Below the pieces are notes generated by a model, which saw only the letters and a program-made list of their open reading frames with translations, ran no database searches and was not told where the DNA came from. A stretch of 64,000 nt of DNA from JAEVLT01 sp964484065 (lineage in GTDB: Bacteria > Bacillota > Bacilli > Bacillales > Cytobacillaceae): the NCBI GenBank assembly GCA_964484065.1, contig CAZAEW010000002.1, positions 62,001 through 126,000 on the forward strand, read 5' to 3'. Both the position numbers and the translations under genes were made by a program. Shown here in pieces: positions 16,753 to 25,987 of this stretch (its first letter is position 1; every line of letters begins with the position of its first letter).

Positions 16753-16874
16753 ATGGGAATCCAACCATTTGTGTTGATGCCAGCTCATGCCCGGTGAAAG
16801 AGGAAATTGTCAATGATCGGGCAAAATTTGTGAGCACATTAACAAAAATTTTGTCGGATTTTGCAGGAATCTAG
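16753..16874 (+). pseudogene. yqxD: Remnant of yqxD (UPF0178/YaiI family), internally deleted and frameshifted
   Basis: Frame 16755-16874 reads NPTICVDASSCPVKEEIVND and then RAKFVSTLTKILSDFAGI before TAG. The first part is the N-terminal signature of UPF0178 proteins (VDADxCPVKxEI), the second resembles their C-terminal helix (DRxxFxxxLxKLL), and the 100 or so residues that should lie between are missing. The only nearby ATG (16753) is one base out of frame and there is no convincing ribosome binding site. In B. subtilis yqxD sits exactly here, upstream of dnaG. I infer a deletion remnant. Confidence 0.7.
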
Positions 16875-16920
16875 CGGTTATATCTAGAATACCTGTTAAG
16901 TAAAAAATGGAGTTGTTTAC

Positions 16921-18738
16921 ATGGCAGACTTAATTGCCGAGGAGAAATTAAATGAAATTCGTCATGCTGCTGATATTGTTGAGATCATAAGTGATTATGT
17001 TCAACTAAAAAAACAAGGGCGAAACTACTTCGGCTTATGTCCGTTTCATGGAGAAAATACCCCGTCATTTTCTGTTTCACCTGATAAACAAATTTTCCAT
17101 TGTTTTGGCTGCGGGGCAGGCGGAAACGTTTTTACTTTTCTAATGGAGCTGGAAGGCTTATCTTTTCAAGAGGCTGCTGTCAAATTAGCTCAAAAAACCA
17201 ATGTTGATCTCGAGATTAATTCCTCTGACCTTGGAAGAGAAAAACGAATTTCAAAAGAGCTGCAGGAAATGTTCGATGCACATGAGCTCTTAAGTAAATT
17301 CTATCATCATTTGCTGGTGAACACAAAGGAAGGCCAAGATGCGCTGGAATACCTGCTTTCCAGAGGATTTACCAGAGAATCCATTGATAAATTTCAAATT
17401 GGCTATTCCCTTAATTCTTGGGATTTTGTCTATAAGTTCCTAACCAAAAGAAATTTTAAGCCTGAATGGATGGAAAAGGCAGGATTGATCATTAAGCGAG
17501 AAAGAGACGGGACCTATTTTGACCGGTTTCGTGATCGTATCATGTTTCCGATTTTTGACCGAAATGGAAAACCGATTGCTTTTTCCGGGAGAGCACTGGG
17601 GGGCGGAAATGAGCCCAAATATCTAAATAGCCCAGAGACGGCAATCTTTAATAAGAGTAAAGTTTTATATAATTTTCAACTGGCGAAACCTTCAATAAGA
17701 AAATTGCAGTATGCGGTTTTGTTTGAAGGATTTGCTGATGTTATTTCCGCTGATCGTGCCGGAGTTGAGAATGGCGTCGCGACAATGGGAACATCTTTAA
17801 CCGATGATCATATTTCTCTTCTTCGCCAAAACGTTCAGACGGCAATTATTTGTTATGATTCTGATAATCCCGGTATAGAGGCTGCTTTCCGTGCCGGCAG
17901 GCTGCTTACTGAAGCGGGGTGTTCGATTAAGGTAGCATTGATGCCTGACGGACAGGATCCTGATGAATACATTAAAAAAAATGGTCCGGAAAAATTCCGC
18001 AATGAGGTTATTGATGCCAGTTTAACATGGATGTCATTTAAATTTTTCTACTACAGGAGAGGAAAAAATCTTCAGGCAGAAGGAGATAGGCTGGCTTATA
18101 TCGAACAAATACTACAAGAAATAAGTTCTTTGCCGAAAGCTGTTGAAAGAGATCATTATTTAAGACAGTTAGCCTCAGAATTTTCCCTATCATTGGATGC
18201 ACTAAATGATGCATTAAAGCAGCAGCAAAAACAGAATTTTTTTACCGAAAAAAGAAAATCAATCGGCAAAACTCAAGAAAAAAGCAGCCTGCAATTCATT
18301 CCAAAGCAGGAGCTCAAACCAGCGTATATTACTGCAGAACGCCGCTTAATTCATCATATGTTAAAAAACCGTGATACAGCATATAAGGTTCAGGATTTAC
18401 TGCAGGGAAATGTATTAAACGTTGATGAACATCAAGCCATTATTACTTATTTATTTGGATTTTACGAAGAATATCAAGATCCTGATCCCAGCCAATTTTT
18501 AACCTATATTCAAGATGACAAACTTCGGAGAATTGTAGCTAATATCGAAATGATGGATGTCAATGATGAATTAAGTGATCAAGAATTAACGGATTATATC
18601 AAACAGGTGTTGAATTACCAAAAATGGTTAAAGATAAAAGAAAAAGAAGCTGAAGAAAAGGAAGCGGAACGACAAAAGGATTATAAGAAGGCTGCAGCAA
18701 TTGCGATGGAAATTATCCAATTGCGCAAATTGTTATAA
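16921..18738 (+). CDS. dnaG: DNA primase DnaG
   Basis: Synthesises RNA primers for replication and binds the replicative helicase DnaC (DnaB homologue). Domains in the 605 residues: CHC2 zinc finger with C40, H43, C61, C64 (CPFHGE...HCFGCGAGG); the RNA-polymerase core with FSGRALG; TOPRIM with the catalytic glutamate in FEGFADVISADRAG (about residue 270) and YDSDNPG near 311; and a helical C-terminal helicase-binding domain from about 450. ATG 16921. First gene of the dnaG-sigA macromolecular synthesis operon. Confidence 0.97.
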   Translation: MADLIAEEKLNEIRHAADIVEIISDYVQLKKQGRNYFGLCPFHGENTPSFSVSPDKQIFHCFGCGAGGNVFTFLMELEGLSFQEAAVKLAQKTNVDLEINSSDLGREKRISKELQEMFDAHELLSKFYHHLLVNTKEGQDALEYLLSRGFTRESIDKFQIGYSLNSWDFVYKFLTKRNFKPEWMEKAGLIIKRERDGTYFDRFRDRIMFPIFDRNGKPIAFSGRALGGGNEPKYLNSPETAIFNKSKVLYNFQLAKPSIRKLQYAVLFEGFADVISADRAGVENGVATMGTSLTDDHISLLRQNVQTAIICYDSDNPGIEAAFRAGRLLTEAGCSIKVALMPDGQDPDEYIKKNGPEKFRNEVIDASLTWMSFKFFYYRRGKNLQAEGDRLAYIEQILQEISSLPKAVERDHYLRQLASEFSLSLDALNDALKQQQKQNFFTEKRKSIGKTQEKSSLQFIPKQELKPAYITAERRLIHHMLKNRDTAYKVQDLLQGNVLNVDEHQAIITYLFGFYEEYQDPDPSQFLTYIQDDKLRRIVANIEMMDVNDELSDQELTDYIKQVLNYQKWLKIKEKEAEEKEAERQKDYKKAAAIAMEIIQLRKLL

Positions 18739-18787
18739 GTTTTGAGTTCGTAAATGTTCTAATTGATTTTTAGAAGGAGGGGGACAT

Positions 18788-19918
18788 ATGGCTGAAAAAT
18801 CAGCACGTTCAAAAGAGGTTGAAAACGAAATGACTTTTGAACAAGTAAAAGCCCAGTTAACTGCATTAGGGAAGAAAACTGGCGTCCTAGCCTATGATGA
18901 TATTGCTGAAAGAATGTCTAATTTTGAATTGGATTCTGACCAGATGGATGAATTTTATGAATTCCTTGGTGATCAAGGCATTGAATTAGTTGGCGAAAGT
19001 GACGAGGATGCAGATCCTGACAGCCAAGAGCTGGCAAAGGGTGACGATGATGAGTTTGATCTAAATGATCTGAGCGTCCCTCCAGGGGTTAAAATCAATG
19101 ACCCTGTCCGCATGTATTTAAAGGAGATTGGCCGTGTTGATTTGTTGTCCGCTGAAGAAGAAATTAATTTAGCGAAACGAATTGAAGATGGCGATGAAGA
19201 AGCGAAACGCCGCTTGGCAGAAGCAAACCTGCGACTTGTCGTCAGTATCGCAAAACGATATGTTGGACGCGGTATGCTGTTCCTTGATTTGATTCAAGAA
19301 GGGAATATGGGCCTTATTAAGGCGGTTGAAAAATTTGATTACAACAAGGGCTATAAGTTTAGTACTTATGCTACTTGGTGGATCCGCCAGGCCATTACAA
19401 GAGCGATTGCAGACCAAGCTCGAACGATTCGGATTCCGGTTCATATGGTTGAAACGATCAACAAATTAATCCGTGTTCAGCGCCAATTACTCCAAGATTT
19501 AGGACGGGAACCAAGTCCTGAAGAAATTGCTGAAGATATGGATTTAACACCAGATAAGGTCAGGGAAATTTTAAAAATTGCCCAGGAGCCTGTGTCACTA
19601 GAAACGCCTATCGGTGAAGAAGATGACTCGCACCTCGGAGATTTTATCGAAGACCAGGATGCAACCTCTCCTTCTGAACATGCAGCCTATGAGCTGTTAA
19701 AAGAACAGTTGGAAGATGTTCTCGACACTTTAACCGATCGCGAAGAAAACGTTTTGCGGCTTCGTTTTGGATTAGATGACGGCCGGACACGTACTCTTGA
19801 GGAAGTTGGAAAAGTTTTTGGGGTCACCCGTGAGCGTATCCGCCAAATTGAAGCAAAAGCGTTAAGAAAATTAAGACATCCAAGCCGCAGCAAACGCTTA
19901 AAGGACTTCTTAGAATAA
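18788..19918 (+). CDS. sigA: RNA polymerase primary sigma factor SigA (RpoD)
   Basis: Housekeeping sigma70 of 376 residues. Region 1.1 is at the N-terminus (about 10-75) followed by an acidic linker; region 1.2 is DPVRMYLKEIGRVDLLSAEEE; region 2 contains VVSIAKRYVGRGMLFLDLIQEGNMGLIKAVEKFDY and YKFSTYATWWIRQAI; region 3 is HMVETINKL; region 4.2 HTH is TLEEVGKVFGVTRERIRQIEAKALRKLR. The start ATG 18788 has an ideal AAGGAGGGGG upstream. It follows dnaG by 49 bp. Confidence 0.98.
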   Translation: MAEKSARSKEVENEMTFEQVKAQLTALGKKTGVLAYDDIAERMSNFELDSDQMDEFYEFLGDQGIELVGESDEDADPDSQELAKGDDDEFDLNDLSVPPGVKINDPVRMYLKEIGRVDLLSAEEEINLAKRIEDGDEEAKRRLAEANLRLVVSIAKRYVGRGMLFLDLIQEGNMGLIKAVEKFDYNKGYKFSTYATWWIRQAITRAIADQARTIRIPVHMVETINKLIRVQRQLLQDLGREPSPEEIAEDMDLTPDKVREILKIAQEPVSLETPIGEEDDSHLGDFIEDQDATSPSEHAAYELLKEQLEDVLDTLTDREENVLRLRFGLDDGRTRTLEEVGKVFGVTRERIRQIEAKALRKLRHPSRSKRLKDFLE

Positions 19919-20277
19919 ACCAAAATGGAATTTACAGTGGAGTCTGATCACTTTAAAAACAAATCTTGCCAGAAGCTACTTTCTGAAAGAATGTTAAAAA
20001 GCGGTCAGGCTCTTTTTACGTATCGATCATGAACACGCTTTCTTATTTATTCTTTATTTTACTGAATTGTCTTTTATTTTGCAAATAGGCCTTTAAGTCT
20101 TTTTCTTTGGGATTCGATTTCTTCCATAACCTTCTCTGAAAGAATGAACAATCTCATTAATAATATTTTAAAAATTCAGACTTTTGTACTTTTACTTCTT
20201 TCCAATAATCAAGTAAAATTAAAGGTGTTTTTAGACAATTTTAGTAAATAATATTCTTACATAAGGAGGTAATTTTC
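19919..20277. other. 359-bp interval between sigA and cccA
   Basis: AT-rich with no credible gene or RNA. No clear intrinsic terminator hairpin is seen for sigA. A 27-codon minus-strand frame (20074-20157) lacks a ribosome binding site. The last 60 bp presumably hold the cccA promoter; AAGGAGG (20262-20268) is its ribosome binding site. Confidence 0.4.
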
Positions 20278-20646
20278 ATGAATCGTAATCCTGTCATTCC
20301 TTTTGTGATCATCATGGTGTTTGGAGTCATTTTAATGTTCGGATTGTCCTTTAAAGGGCTGGGTGATGCAAAAAGTACTGCTAAAGATAAGGGAACTTCT
20401 GCGCAAAAAACAGAGACAGCCTCAACGAATCCGGAAGGTATTTACAAAAGCACATGCCTTGGCTGCCATGGGGATCAGTATCAGGGCGGCGCTGGTCCGT
20501 CATTAAAAGGTGTCGGCAAAAGGTTAACAGTCGATCAAATCAAAGAAAAAATTACTACAGGTAAGAATAACAAAGGAATGCCGCCGAATCTTGTTCCTGC
20601 TGATAAAGCACAGGCAATGGCGGAGTGGGTTTCAAAAATCCAGTAA
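20278..20646 (+). CDS. cccA: Membrane-anchored cytochrome c550
   Basis: Small c-type cytochrome of the respiratory chain. An N-terminal hydrophobic anchor (about residues 7-24) is followed by a linker rich in K, S, T and A, and a haem domain with C60-L-G-C63-H64 as covalent haem site and M101 in GMPPN as probable axial ligand. 122 residues, matching CccA. ATG 20278 follows TAAGGAGGT. Located directly after sigA as in B. subtilis, but as its own transcription unit ending in a clear hairpin. Confidence 0.95.
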   Translation: MNRNPVIPFVIIMVFGVILMFGLSFKGLGDAKSTAKDKGTSAQKTETASTNPEGIYKSTCLGCHGDQYQGGAGPSLKGVGKRLTVDQIKEKITTGKNNKGMPPNLVPADKAQAMAEWVSKIQ

Positions 20647-20662
20647 AACTAATAGAATATTA

Positions 20663-20694
20663 AAAAGTCCTTTGCAGATGTAAAGGACTTTTTC
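20663..20694 (+). terminator. Terminator after cccA
   Basis: Stem AAAAGTCCTTT / AAAGGACTTTT with an 8-nt loop and T-run. Confidence 0.85.
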
Positions 20695-20744
20695 TATACT
20701 ATTAAATAGTAAGTTTCACTTTATTGAAAGCAGTGGTGGAAAAT

Positions 20745-21449
20745 TTGAATACGGAAAAATTGTCAGAACGCCTTGAGAGGGTTGCCAATTTTGTTCCTCA
20801 AGGGTCCAGATTAGCGGATATAGGATCAGATCATGCTTACTTGCCTTGTTATTTAGCAAAAAAAAGTAAAATAACCTTTGCGGTTGCCGGTGAAGTTGCG
20901 GCCGGTCCGCTTGAATCTGCGCAAAGACAAGTTCTTGCAGATGGCCTGACGGAAATTATTTCTGTTCGAATGGGGGATGGATTGGAAGTGCTCGAGCCGG
21001 GGGAGGTTGATTGTATAACTATTGCCGGAATGGGCGGAGCGCTAATTGCAAGTATTATCGATAAGGGGAAACAAAAGCTTGATTTGGTAAAGAGACTTGT
21101 CCTTCAGCCGAACATCAGCGCAATTACCATTCGAAAATGGCTTGTGGAAAATAGCTGGGAGCTTAAGGCGGAAGAAATTCTTGAAGAAGACGGGAAAATT
21201 TATGAAATTCTCGTGGCTGAAAAGGGAAAACCATTTAACCCCTATAAAAAGGATCCAGAGCTCGAACTTTTGCTTGGTCCCTTCTTATTGAAGAAAAAAA
21301 CAGAGGTTTTCAAAAAAAAATGGCGGATGGAAATAGATAACTGGAAGCGGATCTGCGAGCAGCTGGAAAAGGCTGCTCCGACTGAAGAAACCGCCAATAA
21401 AAAACTGGAACTTCTTCGGCTGATCGGCTTGGTGGAGGAGGCTCTATGA
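20745..21449 (+). CDS. trmK: tRNA m1A22 methyltransferase TrmK
   Basis: Methylates N1 of adenine 22 in tRNA. SAM-binding motif LADIGSDHAYLPCYL near the N-terminus and the family blocks ITIAGMGGALIASII and LVLQPNISAITIRKWL are present, followed by EEILEEDGKIYEILVAE and a coiled C-terminus. I choose TTG 20745 (MNTEKLSERLERVANF), which aligns with the known B. subtilis start and follows GGTGGA; the frame is open back to TTG 20724. Length 234. The stop overlaps yqfO (ATGA). Confidence 0.93.
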   Translation: MNTEKLSERLERVANFVPQGSRLADIGSDHAYLPCYLAKKSKITFAVAGEVAAGPLESAQRQVLADGLTEIISVRMGDGLEVLEPGEVDCITIAGMGGALIASIIDKGKQKLDLVKRLVLQPNISAITIRKWLVENSWELKAEEILEEDGKIYEILVAEKGKPFNPYKKDPELELLLGPFLLKKKTEVFKKKWRMEIDNWKRICEQLEKAAPTEETANKKLELLRLIGLVEEAL

Positions 21450-22570
21450 TGAAAAGAAAAAAAGCGAATGGTTATGAAATCATTCAGTTGTTTGAACAAT
21501 TCTCTCCTAAAAACATCGCAATGGAAGGAGACAAGATTGGCCTGCAAATTGGCCGACTTAATAAAAAAGTGGAACGTGTTTTGGTTACTCTTGACGTTCT
21601 CGAGAACGTGATAGATGAGGCGATAGAGAAGGATGTGCAGCTGATTATTGCCCACCATCCGCCAATCTATCGTCCCCTCCAAAAAGTACTTACCGATTCT
21701 CTGCCTGGAATCATGATTGAAAAATTATTAAAGCATGATATTGCTGTTTACGCCGCCCATACCAATCTCGATATTGCAAAAGGGGGGGTTAATGATTTGC
21801 TTGCAGCGGCGCTTGAAATCGAAAATCCTGAAGTCCTTGTTCCCATTCATGAAATGGCCTTAAAAAAGATTGTGGTATTTGTTCCGATTGAACATGCGGA
21901 AGCTGTAAGACAATCACTCGGGAATGCAGGAGCCGGCTATATCGGAAATTACAGCCATTGTTCTTTTTCTGCAAACGGGACAGGCAGATTTATGCCTGGA
22001 GAAAATACAAACCCGTATATCGGGCAGCAGGGGATCATGGAGTCCGTTGATGAGGTTCGGATTGAAACGATTGTTCCTGAAAGCCAAATAAAAAAAGCAA
22101 TTGCCGCCATGCTTAAAGCACATCCTTATGAAGAGCCTGCATTTGATATTTATCCTGTTGAAAATAAGGGGGAAGTGTTAGGACTGGGGAGAATTGGAAC
22201 AGTACCAGAAACAACCTTAGGAGAGTTTGCAGAGAGAGTGAAAACGGCCCTGCAGGTCGATCGCGTTCGGGTTGTTGGGGACCTCCATTCTATTGTAAAA
22301 AAAGTGGCGGTACTTGGCGGAGATGGCAATAAATATTACAGCCAGGCCAAATTTAAGGGAGCAGATGTATATATTACAGGAGATATTTACTATCATACTG
22401 CACATGATGCAATGATGCTTGGCATAAATTTAATTGACCCCGGCCATAATGTCGAAAAGGTCATGAAAAAAGGGGTCAGCGCTGCAATGGCTAAATTATG
22501 CCAGGATGCTGGGCTGGATGTTGAATTTATTCCATCTGAAGCGAACACGGATCCATTTCAATTTATCTAG
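21446..22570 (+). CDS. yqfO: Nif3-like dinuclear metal protein YqfO
   Basis: Member of the Nif3/YqfO family with two metal-binding halves. Here 374 residues, the long form with a PII/CutA1-like insertion (about 130-230, including KIVVFVPIEHAEAVRQSLGNAGAG and the HPYEEPAFDIYP motif). Metal ligands appear as IIAHHPPIYRP and AAHTNLD in the first half and HNVEK and GDIYYHTAHDA in the second. Molecular function is not settled; a GTP cyclohydrolase-like role has been suggested for relatives. Coupled to trmK by a 4-bp overlap. A bidirectional terminator follows. Confidence 0.92.
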   Translation: MMKRKKANGYEIIQLFEQFSPKNIAMEGDKIGLQIGRLNKKVERVLVTLDVLENVIDEAIEKDVQLIIAHHPPIYRPLQKVLTDSLPGIMIEKLLKHDIAVYAAHTNLDIAKGGVNDLLAAALEIENPEVLVPIHEMALKKIVVFVPIEHAEAVRQSLGNAGAGYIGNYSHCSFSANGTGRFMPGENTNPYIGQQGIMESVDEVRIETIVPESQIKKAIAAMLKAHPYEEPAFDIYPVENKGEVLGLGRIGTVPETTLGEFAERVKTALQVDRVRVVGDLHSIVKKVAVLGGDGNKYYSQAKFKGADVYITGDIYYHTAHDAMMLGINLIDPGHNVEKVMKKGVSAAMAKLCQDAGLDVEFIPSEANTDPFQFI

Positions 22571-22651
22571 CAAAAAGGCGCTGATAAAGCTGTTTGATCA
22601 TTTTGCTGCAAATGTTGACTGGAGCGAAATGAACTGGCTGTTTAACAAAGT

Positions 22652-22680
22652 AAAAAAGAACCGGAATCCGGTTCTTTTTT
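22652..22680. terminator. Bidirectional terminator between yqfO and ispH
   Basis: Perfect stem AAAAAAGAACCGG / CCGGTTCTTTTTT with loop AAT; serves the convergent yqfO (+) and ispH (-) genes. Confidence 0.9.
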
Positions 22681-23623
22681 ATTCGGCGTTTTTAACCTTT
22701 GGTAAAATTTTGTTAAGTGGAATTTGTTTCTTTCGCTCCCAGGTTTCTTCTTTGGCAGGGTCAAATTGTTCTAAAAATGAGATAACTTCTTTGGTAATCG
22801 GTGTTGGAGTCGATGCTCCTGCGGTAACAGCAACGGTTTGTGCATCTTTAATCCAGTCGATTTCCAGTTCTGAAATATCAGCAATCCGGTAGGCTTTTGT
22901 TCCGGCAATTTCCTCGGAGACTTGGGCTAACCGGTTGGAGTTATTGCTTTTTGGATCACCGACAACGATTAAAACATCTGCTTCTTTTGCTTGCTCAGCA
23001 ACAGCCTCTTGACGGATTTGTGTGGCCAGGCATATTTCATTATAGCTTTCCGAGTGGGGATATTTTTCCTGCACTTTTTTCATAATATCGGCAACATCCC
23101 ATTGGCTCATTGTTGTTTGGTTTGTCACGATAATCTTATCGTGCTTAAGTTGAAGGGCATCAACATCATCGGTATTCGAAACCAAATAAACATCATTCGG
23201 AGCTACACCGACCGCTCCTTCCGGTTCTGGGTGTCCTTTTTTACCGATATAAATGATTTTGTATCCTTCTTTTGTTTTCTCTTGTATCAGGTCATGTGTT
23301 TTTGTGACATCAGGACATGTAGCATCAATGGCAACAAGTCCTTTTTTGTGTGCTAATTCCCGAACCTCCGGAGAAATTCCATGTGCAGTAAAGATAACTG
23401 TACCTTTATCCACTTTTTCAAGAATTTCTTTCCTGTTTTTTCCGTCAAGCGTAATAATTCCTTCTTCGGCAAACGCATCCGTCACGTGTTTATTATGAAC
23501 GATCATACCCAGTATATAGATAGGGCGCGGCAATGATTTGTCAAGTGCTGCATTTCTGGCAATAACCATCGCGTCAACAACACCATAGCAATATCCGCGC
23601 GGCGATATTTTTATCACATTCAT
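22679..23623 (-). CDS. ispH: 4-hydroxy-3-methylbut-2-enyl diphosphate reductase IspH
   Basis: Last enzyme of the MEP isoprenoid pathway: reduces HMBPP to IPP and DMAPP using a [4Fe-4S] cluster. The three cluster cysteines are C12 (GYCYGV), C103 (ATCPDVTKTH) and C198 (EICLATQIRQ), and the catalytic glutamate lies in HPEPEG (133/135). ATG 23623 follows AGGGGA and gives 314 residues with the normal MNVIKISPRGYCYG start; the frame extends to 23755 without support. It has its own near-consensus promoter. ispG of the same pathway lies 7 kb away. Confidence 0.96.
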   Translation of the reverse strand: MNVIKISPRGYCYGVVDAMVIARNAALDKSLPRPIYILGMIVHNKHVTDAFAEEGIITLDGKNRKEILEKVDKGTVIFTAHGISPEVRELAHKKGLVAIDATCPDVTKTHDLIQEKTKEGYKIIYIGKKGHPEPEGAVGVAPNDVYLVSNTDDVDALQLKHDKIIVTNQTTMSQWDVADIMKKVQEKYPHSESYNEICLATQIRQEAVAEQAKEADVLIVVGDPKSNNSNRLAQVSEEIAGTKAYRIADISELEIDWIKDAQTVAVTAGASTPTPITKEVISFLEQFDPAKEETWERKKQIPLNKILPKVKNAE

Positions 23624-23662
23624 GTTAAGGATCCCCCTATAAAAGCTTAAATCATCTTTATT

Positions 23663-23691
23663 ATTATATAAGATAACTAGAATGTTTACAA
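23663..23691 (-). promoter_or_regulatory. SigmaA promoter of ispH
   Basis: On the minus strand TTGTAA, 17-bp spacer, perfect TATAAT; 40 bp upstream of the ispH start and downstream of yqfQ. Confidence 0.7.
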
Positions 23692-23760
23692 AGAAACCCT
23701 TAACACTTTGTCTGTGAAAAACAGCATAACAGCCTATTGGGGCTATAGGATTCATAAGAT

Positions 23761-24444
23761 CTAAATGTACAATTTAGGAACAGAAGCACCTTTTACCTTT
23801 TCCGGAGTTCCAGAACGGTTGTCTGTTTTTCTTTTTTGTTTATGTGATGCTGATGATTTCTTTTCCAGTGAAGAACTTTCAGTTCTTTTTTTAGAACTGC
23901 TTTTAGAGGACTGTTTATTCTTATCTTTTGTTTTATTTGAAGAATGTTCAGATTCTGTTTCTGAGCTGTCCGGAGCATTTTTAAGCCCTTGGAAAATTTT
24001 CCACATAGCCGGAATATTTCTTATTAGAGATCCGTATTGTTGAAATTGCTGGATCATTGGCCCCAGTGATTGAGCGGTTTGAATGACCTGTTGGGTATTA
24101 TTCAAAAAACTGGACAGTGTACCGGGATTGCTTAGCGATTGCATCAAAGAACCTCCGCCGGACGCAGCACGGCCTGCTTGCTGCATCCCCATCATACCAT
24201 TTATACCTGCAGGCTGTGCTCCTCTACCAAGGAGCCTTGAAAATAGACCTCCGCCCCGGTTCATCTGCTGCGTCCGTCCCATCATAGAACCCATCGTTGG
24301 GAATTGAGGTGTCCGATTCATGCCCGTTGCTGGAAACTGGGGAGGTCTGTTCGCTCCAAACATCATTGGGTTTCTTGATGCTCCAAATCGAGGTCCCATC
24401 ATTCGCGGCCCCATTCCGCCTTGCGTAGGAAATTGTGGCAGCAT
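23761..24444 (-). CDS. yqfQ: YqfQ/VrrA-like low-complexity protein
   Basis: A 227-residue protein in three zones: an N-terminal region rich in G, M, P, F and R with imperfect repeats (PQFP occurs three times, at about 3-6, 35-38 and 46-49); a middle helical conserved segment (about 95-155: GTLSSFLNNTQQVIQTAQSL, then MIQQFQQYGSLIRNIPAMWKIFQGL); and a C-terminal S/K-rich tail. This matches YqfQ and its Bacillus anthracis relative VrrA, whose repeat region varies in copy number. Function unknown; a spore role is suspected in the literature I recall. AAAGGAGGGG lies upstream of ATG 24444. Confidence 0.8.
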   Translation of the reverse strand: MLPQFPTQGGMGPRMMGPRFGASRNPMMFGANRPPQFPATGMNRTPQFPTMGSMMGRTQQMNRGGGLFSRLLGRGAQPAGINGMMGMQQAGRAASGGGSLMQSLSNPGTLSSFLNNTQQVIQTAQSLGPMIQQFQQYGSLIRNIPAMWKIFQGLKNAPDSSETESEHSSNKTKDKNKQSSKSSSKKRTESSSLEKKSSASHKQKRKTDNRSGTPEKVKGASVPKLYI

Positions 24445-24579
24445 AATGCCCCTCCTTTCTCTTTTCCGTTACCTTAAGGTATGCATCACACAGAAATTGG
24501 TTTAGGTGTGAATCACATGTTTTTTAAATTTTATGTTTAAATGCAGTCATACCGTAAAAGCTGATAAATGAAATAAAAG

Positions 24580-24608
24580 TGGAGATTTGTGATAATCTTT
24601 ACTATAAT
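24580..24608 (+). promoter_or_regulatory. SigmaA promoter of cshB
   Basis: TGGAGA, 17-bp spacer, perfect TATAAT; 50 bp ahead of the cshB start. Confidence 0.6.
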
Positions 24609-24658
24609 AACAGGATGAATATTTGGTTTCGAAATCACCTATATAAGGAGTCAATAAA

Positions 24659-25969
24659 ATGGCAAATCAATTTGAAAACTATCAATTTAAGTCGTTTATC
24701 ATAAATGCCTTAACAACCGTTGGGTTTCACCATCCAACGGAAATTCAAGAACGAATGATTCCCTTGATTTTAAAGGGGGAGAGCGCAATTGGACAATCTC
24801 AGACTGGGACAGGCAAAACGCTATCCTATGTTCTTCCGCTGCTAGAGAAAATCAATCCTACGCACCAAGAGGTTCAGGCAGTTATTACAGCACCGACAAG
24901 GGAATTAGCAACTCAAATCTATCAGCAAATTTTAAAAATAACCGAACATGCCAAAGAAAATCCTCCTATGGTCCGTTGTTACATTGGGGGAACAGATAAA
25001 CAGAGGACCATTGAAAAACTGAAGGTACAGCCGCAGATCGTTGTTGGAACCCCAGCAAGAATTAAAGATCTCGTGAATGATCAGGCGCTTTTTATTCATA
25101 CGGCAAAAATTCTTGTTGTGGATGAAGCTGATATGATGCTTGATATGGGATTTATTCAAGATGTCGATCAGGTTGCAGCAAAAATGACCGCAGACCTGCA
25201 GATGTTAGTATTTTCGGCAACGATTCCGGAGAAGCTAAAGCCTTTTTTAAAAAAGTACATGGAAAATCCCGCTTTTGTGCAAATAAAATCAAAAAATATT
25301 GCCGCGGAGAATCTCCAGCATTATCTAATTCCGTCAAGGCACCGCAGTAAAAAAGAATTGGTTCGGGAAGCCTTGCTGTTATTTAATCCATATCTGGCTC
25401 TTGTTTTTACCAATACAAAAAAGATGGCGGAGGAAGTGGCCGATTATTTAACCGAAAAGGGCTTGAAGGTCGGAAGGGTACATGGAGACCTGAATCCGCG
25501 GGAAAGAAAAAAGATGATGAAACAGATTCAGGAATTAGAATATCAGTACATCGTGGCCACGGATTTGGCTGCACGAGGAATTGATATTGAAGGTGTCAGT
25601 CATGTCATCAATTATGAATTGCCAGCTGATCTTGATTTCTATATTCATCGTGTCGGCAGAACAGCAAGAGCGGGCATGTCAGGTACAGCCCTGACGATTT
25701 ATGAACTATCAGACGAAGATGCTTTGAATCGTTTAGAGAAGCTTGGGATTGAGTTTAAGAACGTGGATATAAAAGATAATGAATTCGTCGAAATTGATGA
25801 CAGGAACAGGCGGAAATCCCGGAAGCGGCAAGAGGATGAAATTGACAAACTTGCCAAGTCAATTGTTCGAAAACCGCAAAAAGTTAAACCGGGATATAAA
25901 AAGAAAATGCAGTCAGAAATCGATCAGATTCGAAAAAGACAAAAGAGATTAACCAGCAAGAAAAAATAA
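24659..25969 (+). CDS. cshB: DEAD-box RNA helicase CshB (YqfR)
   Basis: ATP-dependent RNA helicase, linked in B. subtilis to cold shock and ribosome assembly. All helicase motifs are visible in order: Q motif FHHPTEIQERMIP, motif I SQTGTGKT, Ia PTRELA, II VDEADMM, III SATIP, IV LVFTNTKK, V ATDLAARGIDIEG, VI HRVGRTARAG. The C-terminus from about 380 is very basic (RNRRKSRKRQ, KKKMQ, KRQKRLTSKKK), as expected for RNA binding. 436 residues. ATG 24659 with TAAGGAG upstream. nfo follows closely and is likely co-transcribed. Confidence 0.94.
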   Translation: MANQFENYQFKSFIINALTTVGFHHPTEIQERMIPLILKGESAIGQSQTGTGKTLSYVLPLLEKINPTHQEVQAVITAPTRELATQIYQQILKITEHAKENPPMVRCYIGGTDKQRTIEKLKVQPQIVVGTPARIKDLVNDQALFIHTAKILVVDEADMMLDMGFIQDVDQVAAKMTADLQMLVFSATIPEKLKPFLKKYMENPAFVQIKSKNIAAENLQHYLIPSRHRSKKELVREALLLFNPYLALVFTNTKKMAEEVADYLTEKGLKVGRVHGDLNPRERKKMMKQIQELEYQYIVATDLAARGIDIEGVSHVINYELPADLDFYIHRVGRTARAGMSGTALTIYELSDEDALNRLEKLGIEFKNVDIKDNEFVEIDDRNRRKSRKRQEDEIDKLAKSIVRKPQKVKPGYKKKMQSEIDQIRKRQKRLTSKKK

Positions 25970-25987
25970 GCAAAGGGTGAGGTAGTG

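Noticed and set aside
20074..20157. 27-codon minus-strand frame (MRLFILSEKVMEEIESQRKR...) that faintly resembles the first helix of Spo0E-like proteins
   Set aside because: No ribosome binding site, too short, and the diagnostic SQELD segment is absent.
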